A DNA stretch of 64,000 nt, taken from Plasmodium malariae. Taxonomy: Eukaryota > Apicomplexa > Aconoidasida > Haemosporida > Plasmodiidae. Under the pieces are notes generated by a model, which was not told the origin of the DNA, searched no databases, and saw nothing but the letters and a program-made list of their open reading frames with translations. The first letter of the stretch is position 1, and every line of letters begins with the position of its first letter. The stretch is taken from assembly GCF_900090045.1 (NCBI RefSeq), contig NC_041775.1, positions 310,001 to 374,000 on the forward strand, in the 5' to 3' direction. Positions 35,803 through 46,440 of the stretch are shown piece after piece. A program made the translations under genes and the position numbers.

Positions 35803-37110
35803 ATAGAAAATATATTTATTTAATTAAAATCACGAACATCTTAATAGCTTTGCAAATATTTTAATGTATGTTTGTACAAATACATAATTGTTCTTACTCT
35901 TCATAATTAAAAAGTATAATTTCGTGCACACCTTAATTCGGTTTCAGCACTAATTAAAATAAAAATAAAATAAAATAAAATAAAAGGATTGTATAAATTA
36001 TGTATCATTATCTTGAAAAGAATTTTTATACGTAAAATTAAAAAAAAAAAAATGTTTTCTTCTAAATTTTTCTATGAAAGTTTATAAACATATCTCTTGG
36101 AATATCTCTGAGCGTATGTTACATGAGTAAATGTATATCAAAGAGACTTTTAAAACATATTTTATTTAATTCATCTTTGATACATTTATTTTATTTGAAA
36201 TTTGTCTAAATTAATTTTTTTTTTTTTTCTTTTACATTTCATTTTATATAAGTTTACCTCTTTATTTTAACGAACATTTATTTTTTTTATTTTTTGTAGA
36301 ATTATGCTCAAGGATAATGTCGATAAGTAGCAAAAAACATCTCAAGTTAGCGACGAATAGATTGCGTGCACATGTGTATATATACATATGAATACATTTG
36401 TGCGACTGTATATTCTTATAACAAAAAAATTCACTACACTTTCGTATAATATCTGAAAAACCTTTTGTAGAATGTGTATGTCCTGTTAAATCTTTTATTA
36501 TACAGTTGGTTAAAGGCATGATATAACACTTTTTTTTTTGTTTTTTTTTTTTATTTTGCTTTGTTCTGGATGTATTAAAATGAAAATAAATTAGTGAAAT
36601 AAATAAATATATAAAAAATTAAGCGAATTAAATTAATATATAGGTAACATAAATGAATAAATAACTGAAACAAATGAATAAATCAGTGAAACAAATGAAT
36701 AAGTAAAACATACAAATAAATAAGTTAAACAAATGAGCGAAATAAATGAAACTAACGCACGAAATATTTGAAGCTAACGAATGAAATAAATGAAGTTAAA
36801 GAACGAATAAATGAGGTTAATGAACGAAATAAATGAAACAAATGACCAAAACAAAGTAAATGGAGATTATAGCGGAAAAGAAAATCTTATAAATTGTGAA
36901 AAGGGATATTCAGAATTTTCGAAAGTAAAACTCTTCCCCATATAACTTGTTACGTTTATATGTGTTGCATGTAACAACGAGCAATATAAAAATGTCGCTG
37001 TTTAATTTTATTTTTATTTATTAATACATTTTTAAATTAACTGAAAAATACATACTTATATACGAGTGTACATATGTATGTATATATATATATATGTGTG
37101 TGTATATAAT
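32946..37110. other. Large divergent intergenic region, about 4.2 kb
   Basis: Lies between the 5' ends of the HECT ligase (-) and PPAT (+), so both promoters should be here. It carries (TA)n tracts and very long A or T runs (33471-33490, 33746-33765, 35771-35801) and a degenerate AAATGAA-type repeat at 36590-36850. Short exon-like stretches occur at 34691-34774 and about 34880-35065 on the + strand, and an 85-codon open frame lies at 36262-36519 on the - strand. None is convincing alone; see findings. Confidence 0.55.
36590..36855 (+). repeat. Degenerate tandem repeat upstream of PPAT
   Basis: Imperfect units of about 16-21 bp such as GAAACAAATGAATAAAT and GAAGTTAATGAACGAAAT recur about a dozen times. 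Unit length and sequence drift along the array. It is noncoding and lies 250-500 bp before the PPAT start. Confidence 0.65.
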
Positions 37111-40100
37111 ATGCACCTTGCCAAAATGAGGAAAAATGTATCGTGTGAAAAGGGGGTCTTAGTTTTTGAGGATTACAACTATGTTATTTACACAAGAACG
37201 AATGGAAAAAAAATCTGCTGGCATGGAAAAAGCAAAAATTTAAATAACTACAATGTTAACCCGTACTTCTGTAAAATATGTCAGAACTATAATTTTAGCG
37301 TAGTAAATAATAACTTAAGCTTAAGACTATATATGGAAAATAAGCTTTTCAAAAAGGTACAGAAAAATGTGAAACAGTTAATTAAATACATAATAAGGCT
37401 AAGAAATAAAGTTAGAAACATTTATTTATTTATCAAATTTATTAGTTCAAAATGTATATTAAAAATGTCTACATTTTATTATTTAAAGTTTATAATTGAG
37501 AAAATTTATGAAAGAAAACTAGATAAGATAGTGCGTGTGGTTTTACCCATAGCTGATTTACACAAGTTATACTCGTATATATATTACGAGAATTTTTCCT
37601 TTACGAATTATTATAAGGATGTTTTGTCAAAGTATGGTCGAGGTCAACTCAGAAGGTACTATTGCTCTTTTATCATCCTTAATAATAAGAAAAAAAACTT
37701 GACGCAATCTTATGAGAAAATTTATGGCTTAGGTCTAATAAAAATGAATTCCACAAATGGTATGAATTGCGAAAATGATGTTAAGAAAAAGAAGCAAAAA
37801 ATTGAAATCCCAGAAAAGGGTGAAATGATTCATAATGCTCCAAATGCTTCAAATACTCCAAATTCTGATATCTTAGCAAAACCGGATAATGCACAAAACG
37901 CAGAGGATAACAATAAAACAGAAGCAGAGAACATCACGAGTCCTAAACAAAAGATAAGTTTGATAAAAGAAATAAACAAAAAGGAATCTAATTTTTATAT
38001 AAATAGAGAAAGAAATCTTAAAGGTATCAAAGTCGAAAAATATAAAATAAAAAGAACAATAAGCAAAAATTTACATAAAAGTGACATAGGATTATTTGCA
38101 GGTACGTTTGACAAAATACACTTTGGTCATATGCTATTGTTATTTTATTCCATTTTTTTAACAAAGAAATTTTTCTACATCGGTTTATATAATAACAAAA
38201 ACATATACAACAAAAAATATTCTGAAGAAATTGATGATCTAAAATTAAGAATTTTTCATATATCCGACATCCTATTTTTAATTAAAAATGTGTATCACAT
38301 ACATTTTTTTTTTCATAACTTTGAACATATAATGCCTTTTATCAAAATCAAAAATTCTCATAAAATTTTGTATGAAATTATAACAAGCCAAAAGACTCAA
38401 ACATCAATGGAATACAACAAAAGTAAATACCAAAAATTTGTAAACTTGTATTATTTTAACAAGAAGAAGAAGAAAAAGAAAAGGAATGGGAAGAACAAGA
38501 AAGAAAAGGAAAAGAATTACACTATTCCTACATATAACAATCTAAAAAAAAAATATCTTTTCTTGTTAAAATCAAAAATAGACAAAATATATCAAGGCAA
38601 ATTTTGCAGAAAGAAAACACAACTTTTAATTGCAGATGAAATGAAAAGAAAAATTTCCAAGTATTTGAATTTCCATTTAAATTCTAAAAAAAAAAGTAAT
38701 AGAAGGGAGCAAAAAAAAATCATTGTTTTTAAAAGAATACACGACCCCTTTTCCTTTGCAGTTGATATTAAGGATTTGTATTGCTTAACAATGTCAAAGG
38801 AGTCCGAAGCAAACGGGTATAGTGTGGTAAATAGAAGGAAGTTATTATTTAAAAAGGTTAAAACAGATGGTGATAAAACAACAAGCAATGAGATTAATCA
38901 AATGAAGGATAATAATAATAATAATAATAGTAATAATAGTAATAATAATAATAATAATAGTAATAATAATAATAATAGTAATAATAATAGAAACACACCA
39001 TGTGACAGCGTCAATAGTGATAAAAAAAACTATGCTGAAAAGGCAAGAACTTGCTTGAACATTTTTGATACAATCGATTTATGTGATGGTGAAAAGTTCA
39101 GTTCTACTATAATTAGAAAACAAAATTCTTTTTTAAAAAGAAGGAAATTTGCAAAATTCTTAAGTTACTTCATTGATGCATGCTTATTTTTCAATATCGA
39201 ATATTTTCTTATACAAATGTATACAGATATCTTTATGCATAAAAATGTAAGAACTCCTTTTAAAAAGCTTTATATATACAAAGTTAGAAATTATTTTTGT
39301 AAAAAAAAAATACATAAGGAAAAAAATAAATTCAACAAAAATAGCCAGGAGGAATGTAGTTATATTATTAATGATTTCTTCAGGCATTTATTTGTTTTGT
39401 TGTCCTTTTTTGTTAATCATTTTGCTGATGAACAACAGTCGCAAAATAAAATACAACTTTTTATGAAAATTTCCATTACTCTTTCTTTTTTTTTTTATAA
39501 TAATATGATCTTGTTAATAATCAAAAGAAAGGAGGAATTTGTAAATAAAAATATTGTAATGAATGTTAACCAAAACGTAGAAAAAAAAATAAATATGTTT
39601 GACATACATGATGAAAATATGTTGAGAATTTATATGCACAATGTAGGAGATACTATCCTGCAGGAAATACTAAACCAGGTTTTCATTTTTGTCCTTGTGA
39701 TATTATCCATATCAATACTCTGCAAAGTTTTTCATTTAAAAAATTTACCTAAAGAAAACGCGGATAGACGATGTAAACAAGAACGAAAACTTAAGTGGCA
39801 TGTACGACGTAACAAAGGGAAACAAGTTGAACAAGGTCATTCATATGACCAGTCAAAAGATATGTCAAAACAATCTCAAAGAAATTCTAGCGAAACAAAA
39901 TCAATTAATGAGTGTACCTTGCAGGGCAATGTAAACAACCCTGCACCTAATGCAAGAAAAGATCATTTTTGCAACTTTCAAAAAAAAATACTTAAAACAG
40001 GGAACAGTAAGATAGAAGAAGAAAATGAATACAACAATTCAAATTATGATTCTTTTTTAAAAAAATTTAATTTTTCTTTGTATTTTTCTAATTATTCCAA

Positions 40101-41172
40101 AGATAAAGGGTTATACAAGCATAGTTATATTGTTACACCGCACACTCTATGCAATTATGCGCTAATGAGCAGATTCAAAAATAGGTGTTCTAATTTTAGT
40201 CATAATTACTATGTTCCTGGAAAAAAAAATAATAAAATAACCTGCTTGAACACATGTTCAAAGAGATTAAGCGATAATAGTAATATGGCTGCTTCTAATC
40301 ATGCGGGTGATGTTGATTATATTAATGATGGAAAGAGGGTATTTAACGACGGACAATGTAAACAACTTAAATATGAAACACAAAATAGAAAGGATATTGA
40401 GCAGTGCCCTTTTATTGTGCATTCAGAAATAAAGGAAAAGCTGATTATAAATAACCTCTATGAAATTAAAATTCGGAAGGGAGAAGATAATCTTAATTGT
40501 AAAAACAAAGTAAGTATAAATGATATCCAGAGTTATGTAAGGGGAAGGACGTGCTCTAACTACTGTTACAACGAAAGATTCATGTCATTAATTAGAATAA
40601 ATATAAATAATAATAACGAAATATTCTTTTTTAGAAAAATATTAATTTATAAATTTCTAGACAAATATTTTATTTCTTTTTTTTCCTTTTACTTTTTAAT
40701 TTACTCGAAGAATAGAGAATATAATAAAAATAAACCTGTTCGTAAAGCAAAAGTAGAGGACTTTTTGTATTTATTTTTGGTAAGCTTTGAAAAACATATG
40801 GAAATGATAATAAATAGCTATATTAAACAAAAATGGGAATTAAAGCAAAAAAAAAATTTCAGTCCTTTTGATCCATATCTTCATTATCAAAAAAAATATT
40901 CCATAATTCATAGATACTTAATTATGAATTTATCTCCTTTAAATAATTATAATATCGATTTTGAAAGAAAATATGATCTTAAAAAAAGTACTACTAACTT
41001 TACACATACCCCTTTTTATATAAAATTGGCAAGTATTGCTTGTCCCAAGGATGCGAAAGATTTAAATGTATTATCCTTTTACAACATAATTTTTCAAAAT
41101 ATTTTAACATATGAAAATTATTATTATCCCTATTTCGCTTCCCTTAATTACTTGCACCTAGATTCATTTTGA
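37111..41172 (+). CDS. PPAT: Phosphopantetheine adenylyltransferase (CoA biosynthesis)
   Basis: Catalyses ATP + 4'-phosphopantetheine to dephospho-CoA, the penultimate step of CoA synthesis. The start is taken at the ATG at 37111; an ATG at 37126 in better context (CAAAATG) and one at 37078 in a TA-rich stretch are alternatives. From 37111 the product is 1353 residues, against about 160 for bacterial CoaD. The nucleotidyltransferase motif GLFAGTFDKIHFGH lies near residue 327 (HFGH = the family HxGH). The second motif, KFSSTIIRKQ (family ISSTxIR), is near 665, so about 340 residues including poly-Asn at 38912-38990 split the core. Near 855-875 is a strong hydrophobic segment (FIFVLVILSISILCKVF), probably a membrane helix. 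No P-loop of dephospho-CoA kinase is seen, so it is not a fused CoA synthase. The N-terminal and C-terminal regions are unassigned. Confidence 0.88.
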   Translation: MHLAKMRKNVSCEKGVLVFEDYNYVIYTRTNGKKICWHGKSKNLNNYNVNPYFCKICQNYNFSVVNNNLSLRLYMENKLFKKVQKNVKQLIKYIIRLRNKVRNIYLFIKFISSKCILKMSTFYYLKFIIEKIYERKLDKIVRVVLPIADLHKLYSYIYYENFSFTNYYKDVLSKYGRGQLRRYYCSFIILNNKKKNLTQSYEKIYGLGLIKMNSTNGMNCENDVKKKKQKIEIPEKGEMIHNAPNASNTPNSDILAKPDNAQNAEDNNKTEAENITSPKQKISLIKEINKKESNFYINRERNLKGIKVEKYKIKRTISKNLHKSDIGLFAGTFDKIHFGHMLLLFYSIFLTKKFFYIGLYNNKNIYNKKYSEEIDDLKLRIFHISDILFLIKNVYHIHFFFHNFEHIMPFIKIKNSHKILYEIITSQKTQTSMEYNKSKYQKFVNLYYFNKKKKKKKRNGKNKKEKEKNYTIPTYNNLKKKYLFLLKSKIDKIYQGKFCRKKTQLLIADEMKRKISKYLNFHLNSKKKSNRREQKKIIVFKRIHDPFSFAVDIKDLYCLTMSKESEANGYSVVNRRKLLFKKVKTDGDKTTSNEINQMKDNNNNNNSNNSNNNNNNSNNNNNSNNNRNTPCDSVNSDKKNYAEKARTCLNIFDTIDLCDGEKFSSTIIRKQNSFLKRRKFAKFLSYFIDACLFFNIEYFLIQMYTDIFMHKNVRTPFKKLYIYKVRNYFCKKKIHKEKNKFNKNSQEECSYIINDFFRHLFVLLSFFVNHFADEQQSQNKIQLFMKISITLSFFFYNNMILLIIKRKEEFVNKNIVMNVNQNVEKKINMFDIHDENMLRIYMHNVGDTILQEILNQVFIFVLVILSISILCKVFHLKNLPKENADRRCKQERKLKWHVRRNKGKQVEQGHSYDQSKDMSKQSQRNSSETKSINECTLQGNVNNPAPNARKDHFCNFQKKILKTGNSKIEEENEYNNSNYDSFLKKFNFSLYFSNYSKDKGLYKHSYIVTPHTLCNYALMSRFKNRCSNFSHNYYVPGKKNNKITCLNTCSKRLSDNSNMAASNHAGDVDYINDGKRVFNDGQCKQLKYETQNRKDIEQCPFIVHSEIKEKLIINNLYEIKIRKGEDNLNCKNKVSINDIQSYVRGRTCSNYCYNERFMSLIRININNNNEIFFFRKILIYKFLDKYFISFFSFYFLIYSKNREYNKNKPVRKAKVEDFLYLFLVSFEKHMEMIINSYIKQKWELKQKKNFSPFDPYLHYQKKYSIIHRYLIMNLSPLNNYNIDFERKYDLKKSTTNFTHTPFYIKLASIACPKDAKDLNVLSFYNIIFQNILTYENYYYPYFASLNYLHLDSF
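38912..38990 (+). repeat. Poly-asparagine (AAT/AGT) tract in PPAT
   Basis: A run of aataataat/agt triplets encodes Asn with scattered Ser. It sits in the insertion that separates the two catalytic motifs of PPAT. Confidence 0.9.
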
Positions 41173-41244
41173 TTTTTTAAAAAATGCCATATTATAAGAA
41201 AATTTCATGTACACCCTTTATGGTTATCTGTTTCTTAAAATTTT

Positions 41245-41280
<36 letters not shown>

Positions 41281-41917
41281 TCTTTTTAACATTGTTTTGT
41301 TTCATTACGTCTCTTTTCACAATCCACAAATTTATGAAAACAAATTTTTTTTGAAAATTGTAGATATTAGAGGCGAATATGCACAACAAATATTACTACT
41401 GTTTTTTAAGACGCACATTTACACACATGTGTATGTACGGGCTGGCGGGTATATTCTTATATGTATATGATTATATTATTCATGTATGTATATTTCTCCC
41501 TATTTGCTAAATTTTGTTATATATATTTCTATTAAAAACTTGTATGTTATGTACAGCGTACAGAAAAAAATTTATTATTTGTAGGAAGAAATATAAAAGT
41601 ATATTACAAATTATAATGCAACAAAAAAAAAGGTGCAATTCAGAAAAAAATATTGCACATATGGCAAAATATAGCATATATGGAAAAATATAGTATATAT
41701 GACAAAATATAGTATATATGACAAAATATAGCATATATAACAAATTATGGAAAATACGACGAAATATGGAAAATATGACAAATTATGGAAAATAGGACAA
41801 ATTATGGAAAATAGGACAAATTATGGAAAATAGGACAAATTATGGAAAATATAACAAAATTTGGCATAAAATTTTAAACAAAAAAATAATTAAATAAAAA
41901 GAATTACGTCTTTTTCT
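41173..41917. other. Convergent intergenic region with a minisatellite
   Basis: Spacer between the 3' ends of PPAT and the phosphatase. A T run lies at 41249-41278. From about 41640 to 41865 there are imperfect tandem units, first of the form tatagtatatatgacaaaa and then aaattatggaaaataggac, roughly ten in all. No coding potential is evident. Confidence 0.65.
41640..41865. repeat. Noncoding 19-20-bp minisatellite
   Basis: Two related unit types follow each other: about 20-bp units containing ATATAGCATATATG, then about 19-bp units containing AAATTATGGAAAATAGGAC in four or five near-identical copies. The array lies just past the stop of the phosphatase gene, on its 3' side. Confidence 0.8.
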
Positions 41918-44900
41918 TTAAGAATTGTATTTATTTTCCTTTACAACAGAAAGTATAACAGTTGTATCGTCAGGCTTACCCATATTAAAATATTTTTCGT
42001 ATTTGTCAAAAATAAATTCGGATATAGGTGTTAAAATAATTTTATCATTTGATTTATTTGATTGTATATCATCATAATTAACCTGATCAAATAAATATGT
42101 TTCCTTTTCATTAATATTTGAAACCAAATTTCCGCTAATACATTTATTATTTATTTGTATATTTTTTTTCACTAGTTCATGTGTTTTTGTTTTTTTTATG
42201 CTTTTTTTATTTTTATTGCCGTTCATATTTTTCTGTTCCTCATTGTATTCCTTTCTTCTTTTTTTTAACAAAGTATTATTTACTGGTTGGCTAGCTAGAA
42301 TTGTTGCCAGCTCTATAATTTCATCACAAGCCTTTTTAGCATTTAAATAAATATTATTATTCTTATCAAATAAAATAAAATCAGATGGTTCATATAAAAA
42401 TATAGAACAATCAATTTTCTTCTCAATAATTACTTTTTTTTTTCTTCTGATATTTCTCATATCTTTTATGTCATAATTATTCCGTTCTGAATTTCCCATT
42501 ATATTATATTTCATATCACACACATTTGAAAATTCTGTCAATGTTTTTTGTTCAGTCATCCATTTCTCTGTGTAATTAGTTTCTTTTCTCCTTAGATACT
42601 TTACATAATCATCTACAATAATTTCAGTATTTTGTTTTCCCCCTTTCTGGAGTTGATTTGGGTGCATATTTTTTACCCATACTCCATCATAATCATTATT
42701 GGATTTATTGAATTTGTCAAAGTTGGAACCCTCTGTGAAAGCATCACTTACCATATAACTTGCTGAGCTACCATCATTTTCTAAATTTTCCTGAACATTC
42801 TCCTGTTTTCCACTTTTTATGTGTTCAGAATTTGCAGAATATTTCCTGTTATCATCATCATCATCATAATCAAACGTCTTATTCTTCATAAAACTGTTAT
42901 ATGAATTATTATTACTTCTATAACTATTTTCGTTTGATACTATTTTATCATTTTCTTTCACTTTACCATTTTTCTTATCCTTCGAAAGGATATTTTCAGT
43001 TCTCTCCTTATCCATAACACGTTCTTTTTTTTTTGCTATATATGTATTTTTATTCTTTGATTTAATGGAAAACATTCCCTTTATTTTAGATGGAAAATGC
43101 AGTTTGTTCATCGCAAAGCTTAAGCCGTTCTTGTACTTTTTATCAAGAGAATTATTTTGATCCTTTCCTTTATTTTTTACAACATCACTATTTTTTATAA
43201 CATCACTATTTTTTTTAACATCACAGTTATTATTAGTACCAAATTTTTTGTCTTTGATTTTTTTGCCTAGATAGCTAATGGAATTCCCTTTTAGGGTAAA
43301 TGACTTGAGGTTTTCTCCTTCTTCATCTGTTGTGTCATTTGCCGCTTTTGTAGTGCATTTTTCACTCTTTCTCTTCTTATCCTGATAATTCCCAAGTCTG
43401 CTATTCTTATTACTGTTACTACTATTTCTATGATCGCTTCTATGATTGTTTCTATGATCGTTTCTATGATCGTTTCTATGATTTTTTCTATGATCGCTTA
43501 TATGATCATTTTTATTATCATTTCTAACACCACTTCTGTTCTTATTTCTATTGTTCAAGTTTCCCGAGATATCATCACTAGATATGTAGCTCATAACTGA
43601 TATTCCATTCTTTTTATTACTTCCCCCTTTTGTGTTAAGCTCTTCTCTTTCACTACGCTTTTCAGTTCCATCTGAGGAGTTCCTCAAACTACCTGAACAT
43701 ATGTATTTAGTCCTCTTCCCTTTCAATGAACTGTTCCATATCATATGCTCAATGTATTTTAATATTCGCTTGTATTCATCAACAAAATTCACAAAGTGCT
43801 TTAAATTTATAAAATCGTTATCCTTTATGATATAAAAATTATTATATAGAATTTCCATTATGTCATCGTCATAAATATTATCAAAAAGACCATCACTTCC
43901 ACTTACTATAATGTCATTTGTCCTAATGTCAATACTGGAATATTCACAATATCTTAAACATTTTGAAATAATATCATTATATTTGTTCATTTTAATATTA
44001 TTTTTTAAAGTAATGTTTGATTTATCCTTACCTATATTGGTACTCAAATTTGTAGGCATAAAAGTTATCTGATATGGGCAATTAAAATAATGCTGCTGAA
44101 TTTTTGATTTGTAAATTATATAAAAATGGCTTAGTTCCTCTTTATAGCATCTAAATCTATAATTATTAACGTTCATATAATTCTGACTTTTCCTATTCTT
44201 TTCTTTTTCCCTGTTAATTCTACTTTCAATTTCACTTCCCTTTTTTACATCCCCTTCTTTTTTATGTACTCCAACTGAAGACCCACCCCCCGTCCATTCA
44301 CGTGATAATATCTCATTTGTATTTTCCATCCTTACATAATTCTTCGAATCCACTAGGATATCTTTTCTTTCAATATTAAAAAAATTTAACAACTTCCTAA
44401 ACCCGGTTTCATCTATAGTACTTTTTAGATAAAGATTGTTTTTTTCATTTTCGTAAAAGTCATTTTCTGTTGCACAGGAAATATTTCGAGAAATGATTGT
44501 ATCTGATCTAATATTGGGGTATTGATATAAATCTCCATCTTTTATTGTGAATGACAGATTTCCAATTTTATAATTCTGACTAGATACATACTTTTCAAAA
44601 TCATCACAGATCTCTTCCCCTAATACCTCTTCAACGTATAATACTATGTTTGCATTTTTTTTCCCAACATCATCTATATTATTTATACTACTATTAATAT
44701 CATCTCGATATAATTCCTTCCTTTTTAAATATAAGTCTTTTAATGCAAACTTATTATTTAGAAGCCTGTTATCATTCTCACCGTTTTTATATACTCCTTG
44801 ACATTTAGACATATTACTACTGAATTCGTCCTCCCATTTGTTAAAACTAACATTTAAATTATCGTCTAATTTTACATTTAAATTATCGTCTAATTTTACA

Positions 44901-46159
44901 TTTAAATTATCGTTTAATTTTACACTTAAATTATCGTTTAATTTTACACTTAAATTATCATCTAATTTTACACTTAAATTATCGTTTAATTTTACACTTA
45001 AATTATCGTCTAATTTTACACTTATATTATCGTCTAATTTTACACTTATATTATCGTCTAATTTTACACTTAAATCATCATTTAAATGACCATTTAATTT
45101 TGCACTGCTCTGAGCAATTTTCCCCCCTTCCCCCTTGACTTCGTCTTTTACTAGATCGTAACCCGTATCACAATCCACGATAGTGGTAATATTGCTCTCA
45201 CGTTTCGTAAAATTTGACGCTTCATCAGATGCTTGAATTTTTATTTTCACTTTTTCGAAAATTTTGTCTCTTAAATAATTCTCCTTCAACCTAACAATTA
45301 ACATTTGACAATCTCCTATAGTACATATATGTAACTTTTCTTTTTCTATGGAAGAAAATAAAAGGGTGGATGCACCTAAAAAATTAGAGGAGCATGCGCC
45401 TCTACATATAATTGGTTTTAATACTTCATCCATTTTATACTTCAAATTATAATGTTTAAATATAACCTGATTTTGTTCTTCAAATAATTCATTATTAACA
45501 CATCTATATAAATATAAATTTAGACATTTTTTTAAAAGTTCATTTGAAAAATTACTTACATTAATACCACTATTTTTTATTGAAGATACTCCATCTGCTA
45601 CAGCTATAATATTGTCACTACATATTAATGCATCACCGTTTTTATAATTTACATTATTTTTTTTTTGCTGATGCGGAACGGAATTAAATTTGTGCAATAG
45701 GACATATTTTTGATTCTTCATTGTGTCATATATTTTTTTCATCACATATATGTAGTCTTCCCAAAATATTTTTTCCATCTTTTCAAGCTGAATAAAAGAA
45801 CTGAAAAAATTTAAAAATATCGTTTCGTAAAATTTCACTGGTAAGTCTACATATTCTATATTAAATATTCTATTAAAATCATTTTCACAATATGCATTCA
45901 AGTTCACCTGTTCTAATTTCCTTTCCTTCATTCCATTCATTACACTCATTTTTATTTCCTCTCTGCAATTCTTTTTAGCATAATCATCAAAACCGCATAA
46001 AAAATCGTTATCCATACTATCATTATTTAAACAATTCACCTCACCTATATTATCACTTAAACCTACTATTAATTTACATGTTTGAAAAAGACTCTCCTCT
46101 TCATCTATTACATTTTCTGAGTTATTCACATTTAAGCATTTATTTAAAAGTTGTTGCAT
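41918..46159 (-). CDS. PP2C-family protein phosphatase, PTC7-like
   Basis: Metal-dependent Ser/Thr phosphatase, 1413 residues, starting MQQLLNK. Family motifs occur in order. NIIAVADGVSS near 187 carries the metal-binding Asp; GASTLLFSSIEKEKLHICTIGDCQMLIV near 265-290 follows in the core. DIIVSGSDGLFDNIYDD is near 757. The pair KKACDEIIELATILASQP and MGKPDDTTVILSVV closes the core near 1275 and 1394. The pattern (DGV, IGD, DGLFDN, A..I..A...ASQPVN, GKPDDTTV) is that of PTC7/PPTC7, which is mitochondrial in yeast and animals. The core is only about 350 residues. Two large insertions, about 400 residues after IGDCQ and about 490 after DGLFDN, are rich in Lys/Asn/Asp and include the SVKLDDNL repeat. 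No clear signal or transit peptide is visible at the N-terminus. Its targets are unknown. Confidence 0.88.
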   Translation of the reverse strand: MQQLLNKCLNVNNSENVIDEEESLFQTCKLIVGLSDNIGEVNCLNNDSMDNDFLCGFDDYAKKNCREEIKMSVMNGMKERKLEQVNLNAYCENDFNRIFNIEYVDLPVKFYETIFLNFFSSFIQLEKMEKIFWEDYIYVMKKIYDTMKNQKYVLLHKFNSVPHQQKKNNVNYKNGDALICSDNIIAVADGVSSIKNSGINVSNFSNELLKKCLNLYLYRCVNNELFEEQNQVIFKHYNLKYKMDEVLKPIICRGACSSNFLGASTLLFSSIEKEKLHICTIGDCQMLIVRLKENYLRDKIFEKVKIKIQASDEASNFTKRESNITTIVDCDTGYDLVKDEVKGEGGKIAQSSAKLNGHLNDDLSVKLDDNISVKLDDNISVKLDDNLSVKLNDNLSVKLDDNLSVKLNDNLSVKLNDNLNVKLDDNLNVKLDDNLNVSFNKWEDEFSSNMSKCQGVYKNGENDNRLLNNKFALKDLYLKRKELYRDDINSSINNIDDVGKKNANIVLYVEEVLGEEICDDFEKYVSSQNYKIGNLSFTIKDGDLYQYPNIRSDTIISRNISCATENDFYENEKNNLYLKSTIDETGFRKLLNFFNIERKDILVDSKNYVRMENTNEILSREWTGGGSSVGVHKKEGDVKKGSEIESRINREKEKNRKSQNYMNVNNYRFRCYKEELSHFYIIYKSKIQQHYFNCPYQITFMPTNLSTNIGKDKSNITLKNNIKMNKYNDIISKCLRYCEYSSIDIRTNDIIVSGSDGLFDNIYDDDIMEILYNNFYIIKDNDFINLKHFVNFVDEYKRILKYIEHMIWNSSLKGKRTKYICSGSLRNSSDGTEKRSEREELNTKGGSNKKNGISVMSYISSDDISGNLNNRNKNRSGVRNDNKNDHISDHRKNHRNDHRNDHRNNHRSDHRNSSNSNKNSRLGNYQDKKRKSEKCTTKAANDTTDEEGENLKSFTLKGNSISYLGKKIKDKKFGTNNNCDVKKNSDVIKNSDVVKNKGKDQNNSLDKKYKNGLSFAMNKLHFPSKIKGMFSIKSKNKNTYIAKKKERVMDKERTENILSKDKKNGKVKENDKIVSNENSYRSNNNSYNSFMKNKTFDYDDDDDNRKYSANSEHIKSGKQENVQENLENDGSSASYMVSDAFTEGSNFDKFNKSNNDYDGVWVKNMHPNQLQKGGKQNTEIIVDDYVKYLRRKETNYTEKWMTEQKTLTEFSNVCDMKYNIMGNSERNNYDIKDMRNIRRKKKVIIEKKIDCSIFLYEPSDFILFDKNNNIYLNAKKACDEIIELATILASQPVNNTLLKKRRKEYNEEQKNMNGNKNKKSIKKTKTHELVKKNIQINNKCISGNLVSNINEKETYLFDQVNYDDIQSNKSNDKIILTPISEFIFDKYEKYFNMGKPDDTTVILSVVKENKYNS
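44838..45075 (-). repeat. 24-bp coding minisatellite (SVKLDDNL)
   Basis: About ten 24-bp units encode DDN(L/I)SVKL with D/N and S/N variants in the first insertion of the PTC7-like phosphatase. All units keep frame. Both strands are open across the array, which explains an antisense frame there. Confidence 0.9.
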
Positions 46160-46305
46160 TTTTGTATTTTCATCCTATCGTATGTATATATAAGCAAAAG
46201 AAACTTTTTAATTAAATATTAAAAATTAAAAACCTCATACACAAAAAATATAATAAAATAAATAAGCCTCTATAGAACCTTTTTATGCCATGTGCAAAAT
46301 AGGTT

Positions 46306-46440
46306 AACATGACAACATTACGCAGAAACGGCAATCTACCTAAAGAGGCTCTGAAGAAGGAATTGATTCTGAAGTTTGCTTAGGTTTCCCTTTGTGCTGT
46401 AACGCTTCTGAAGAGTTTTCCGACGGGTAAAAACAAACTG
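46306..46440. other. GC-rich intergenic island (candidate ncRNA or short exon)
   Basis: GC is about 43% over 46321-46440, far above the flanks. On the + strand an ATG at 46309 opens 24 codons, then TAG, then 21 more codons in the same frame to a TAG at 46447. The minus strand is open for about 40 codons too. CTGAAG occurs three times, and CCTAAAG/CTTAGG could pair. I do not recognise a snRNA, snoRNA, SRP, RNase P or tRNA signature. Confidence 0.35.

Noticed and set aside
36262..36519. 85-codon minus-strand frame (MPLTNCIIKDL...)
   Set aside because: The first third looks plausible, but the rest crosses TA-rich sequence and the product matches nothing I recognise; not supported as a gene.
37111..41172. 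Fused CoA synthase (PPAT plus dephospho-CoA kinase)
   Set aside because: No P-loop or other dephospho-CoA kinase motif is visible after the PPAT core.
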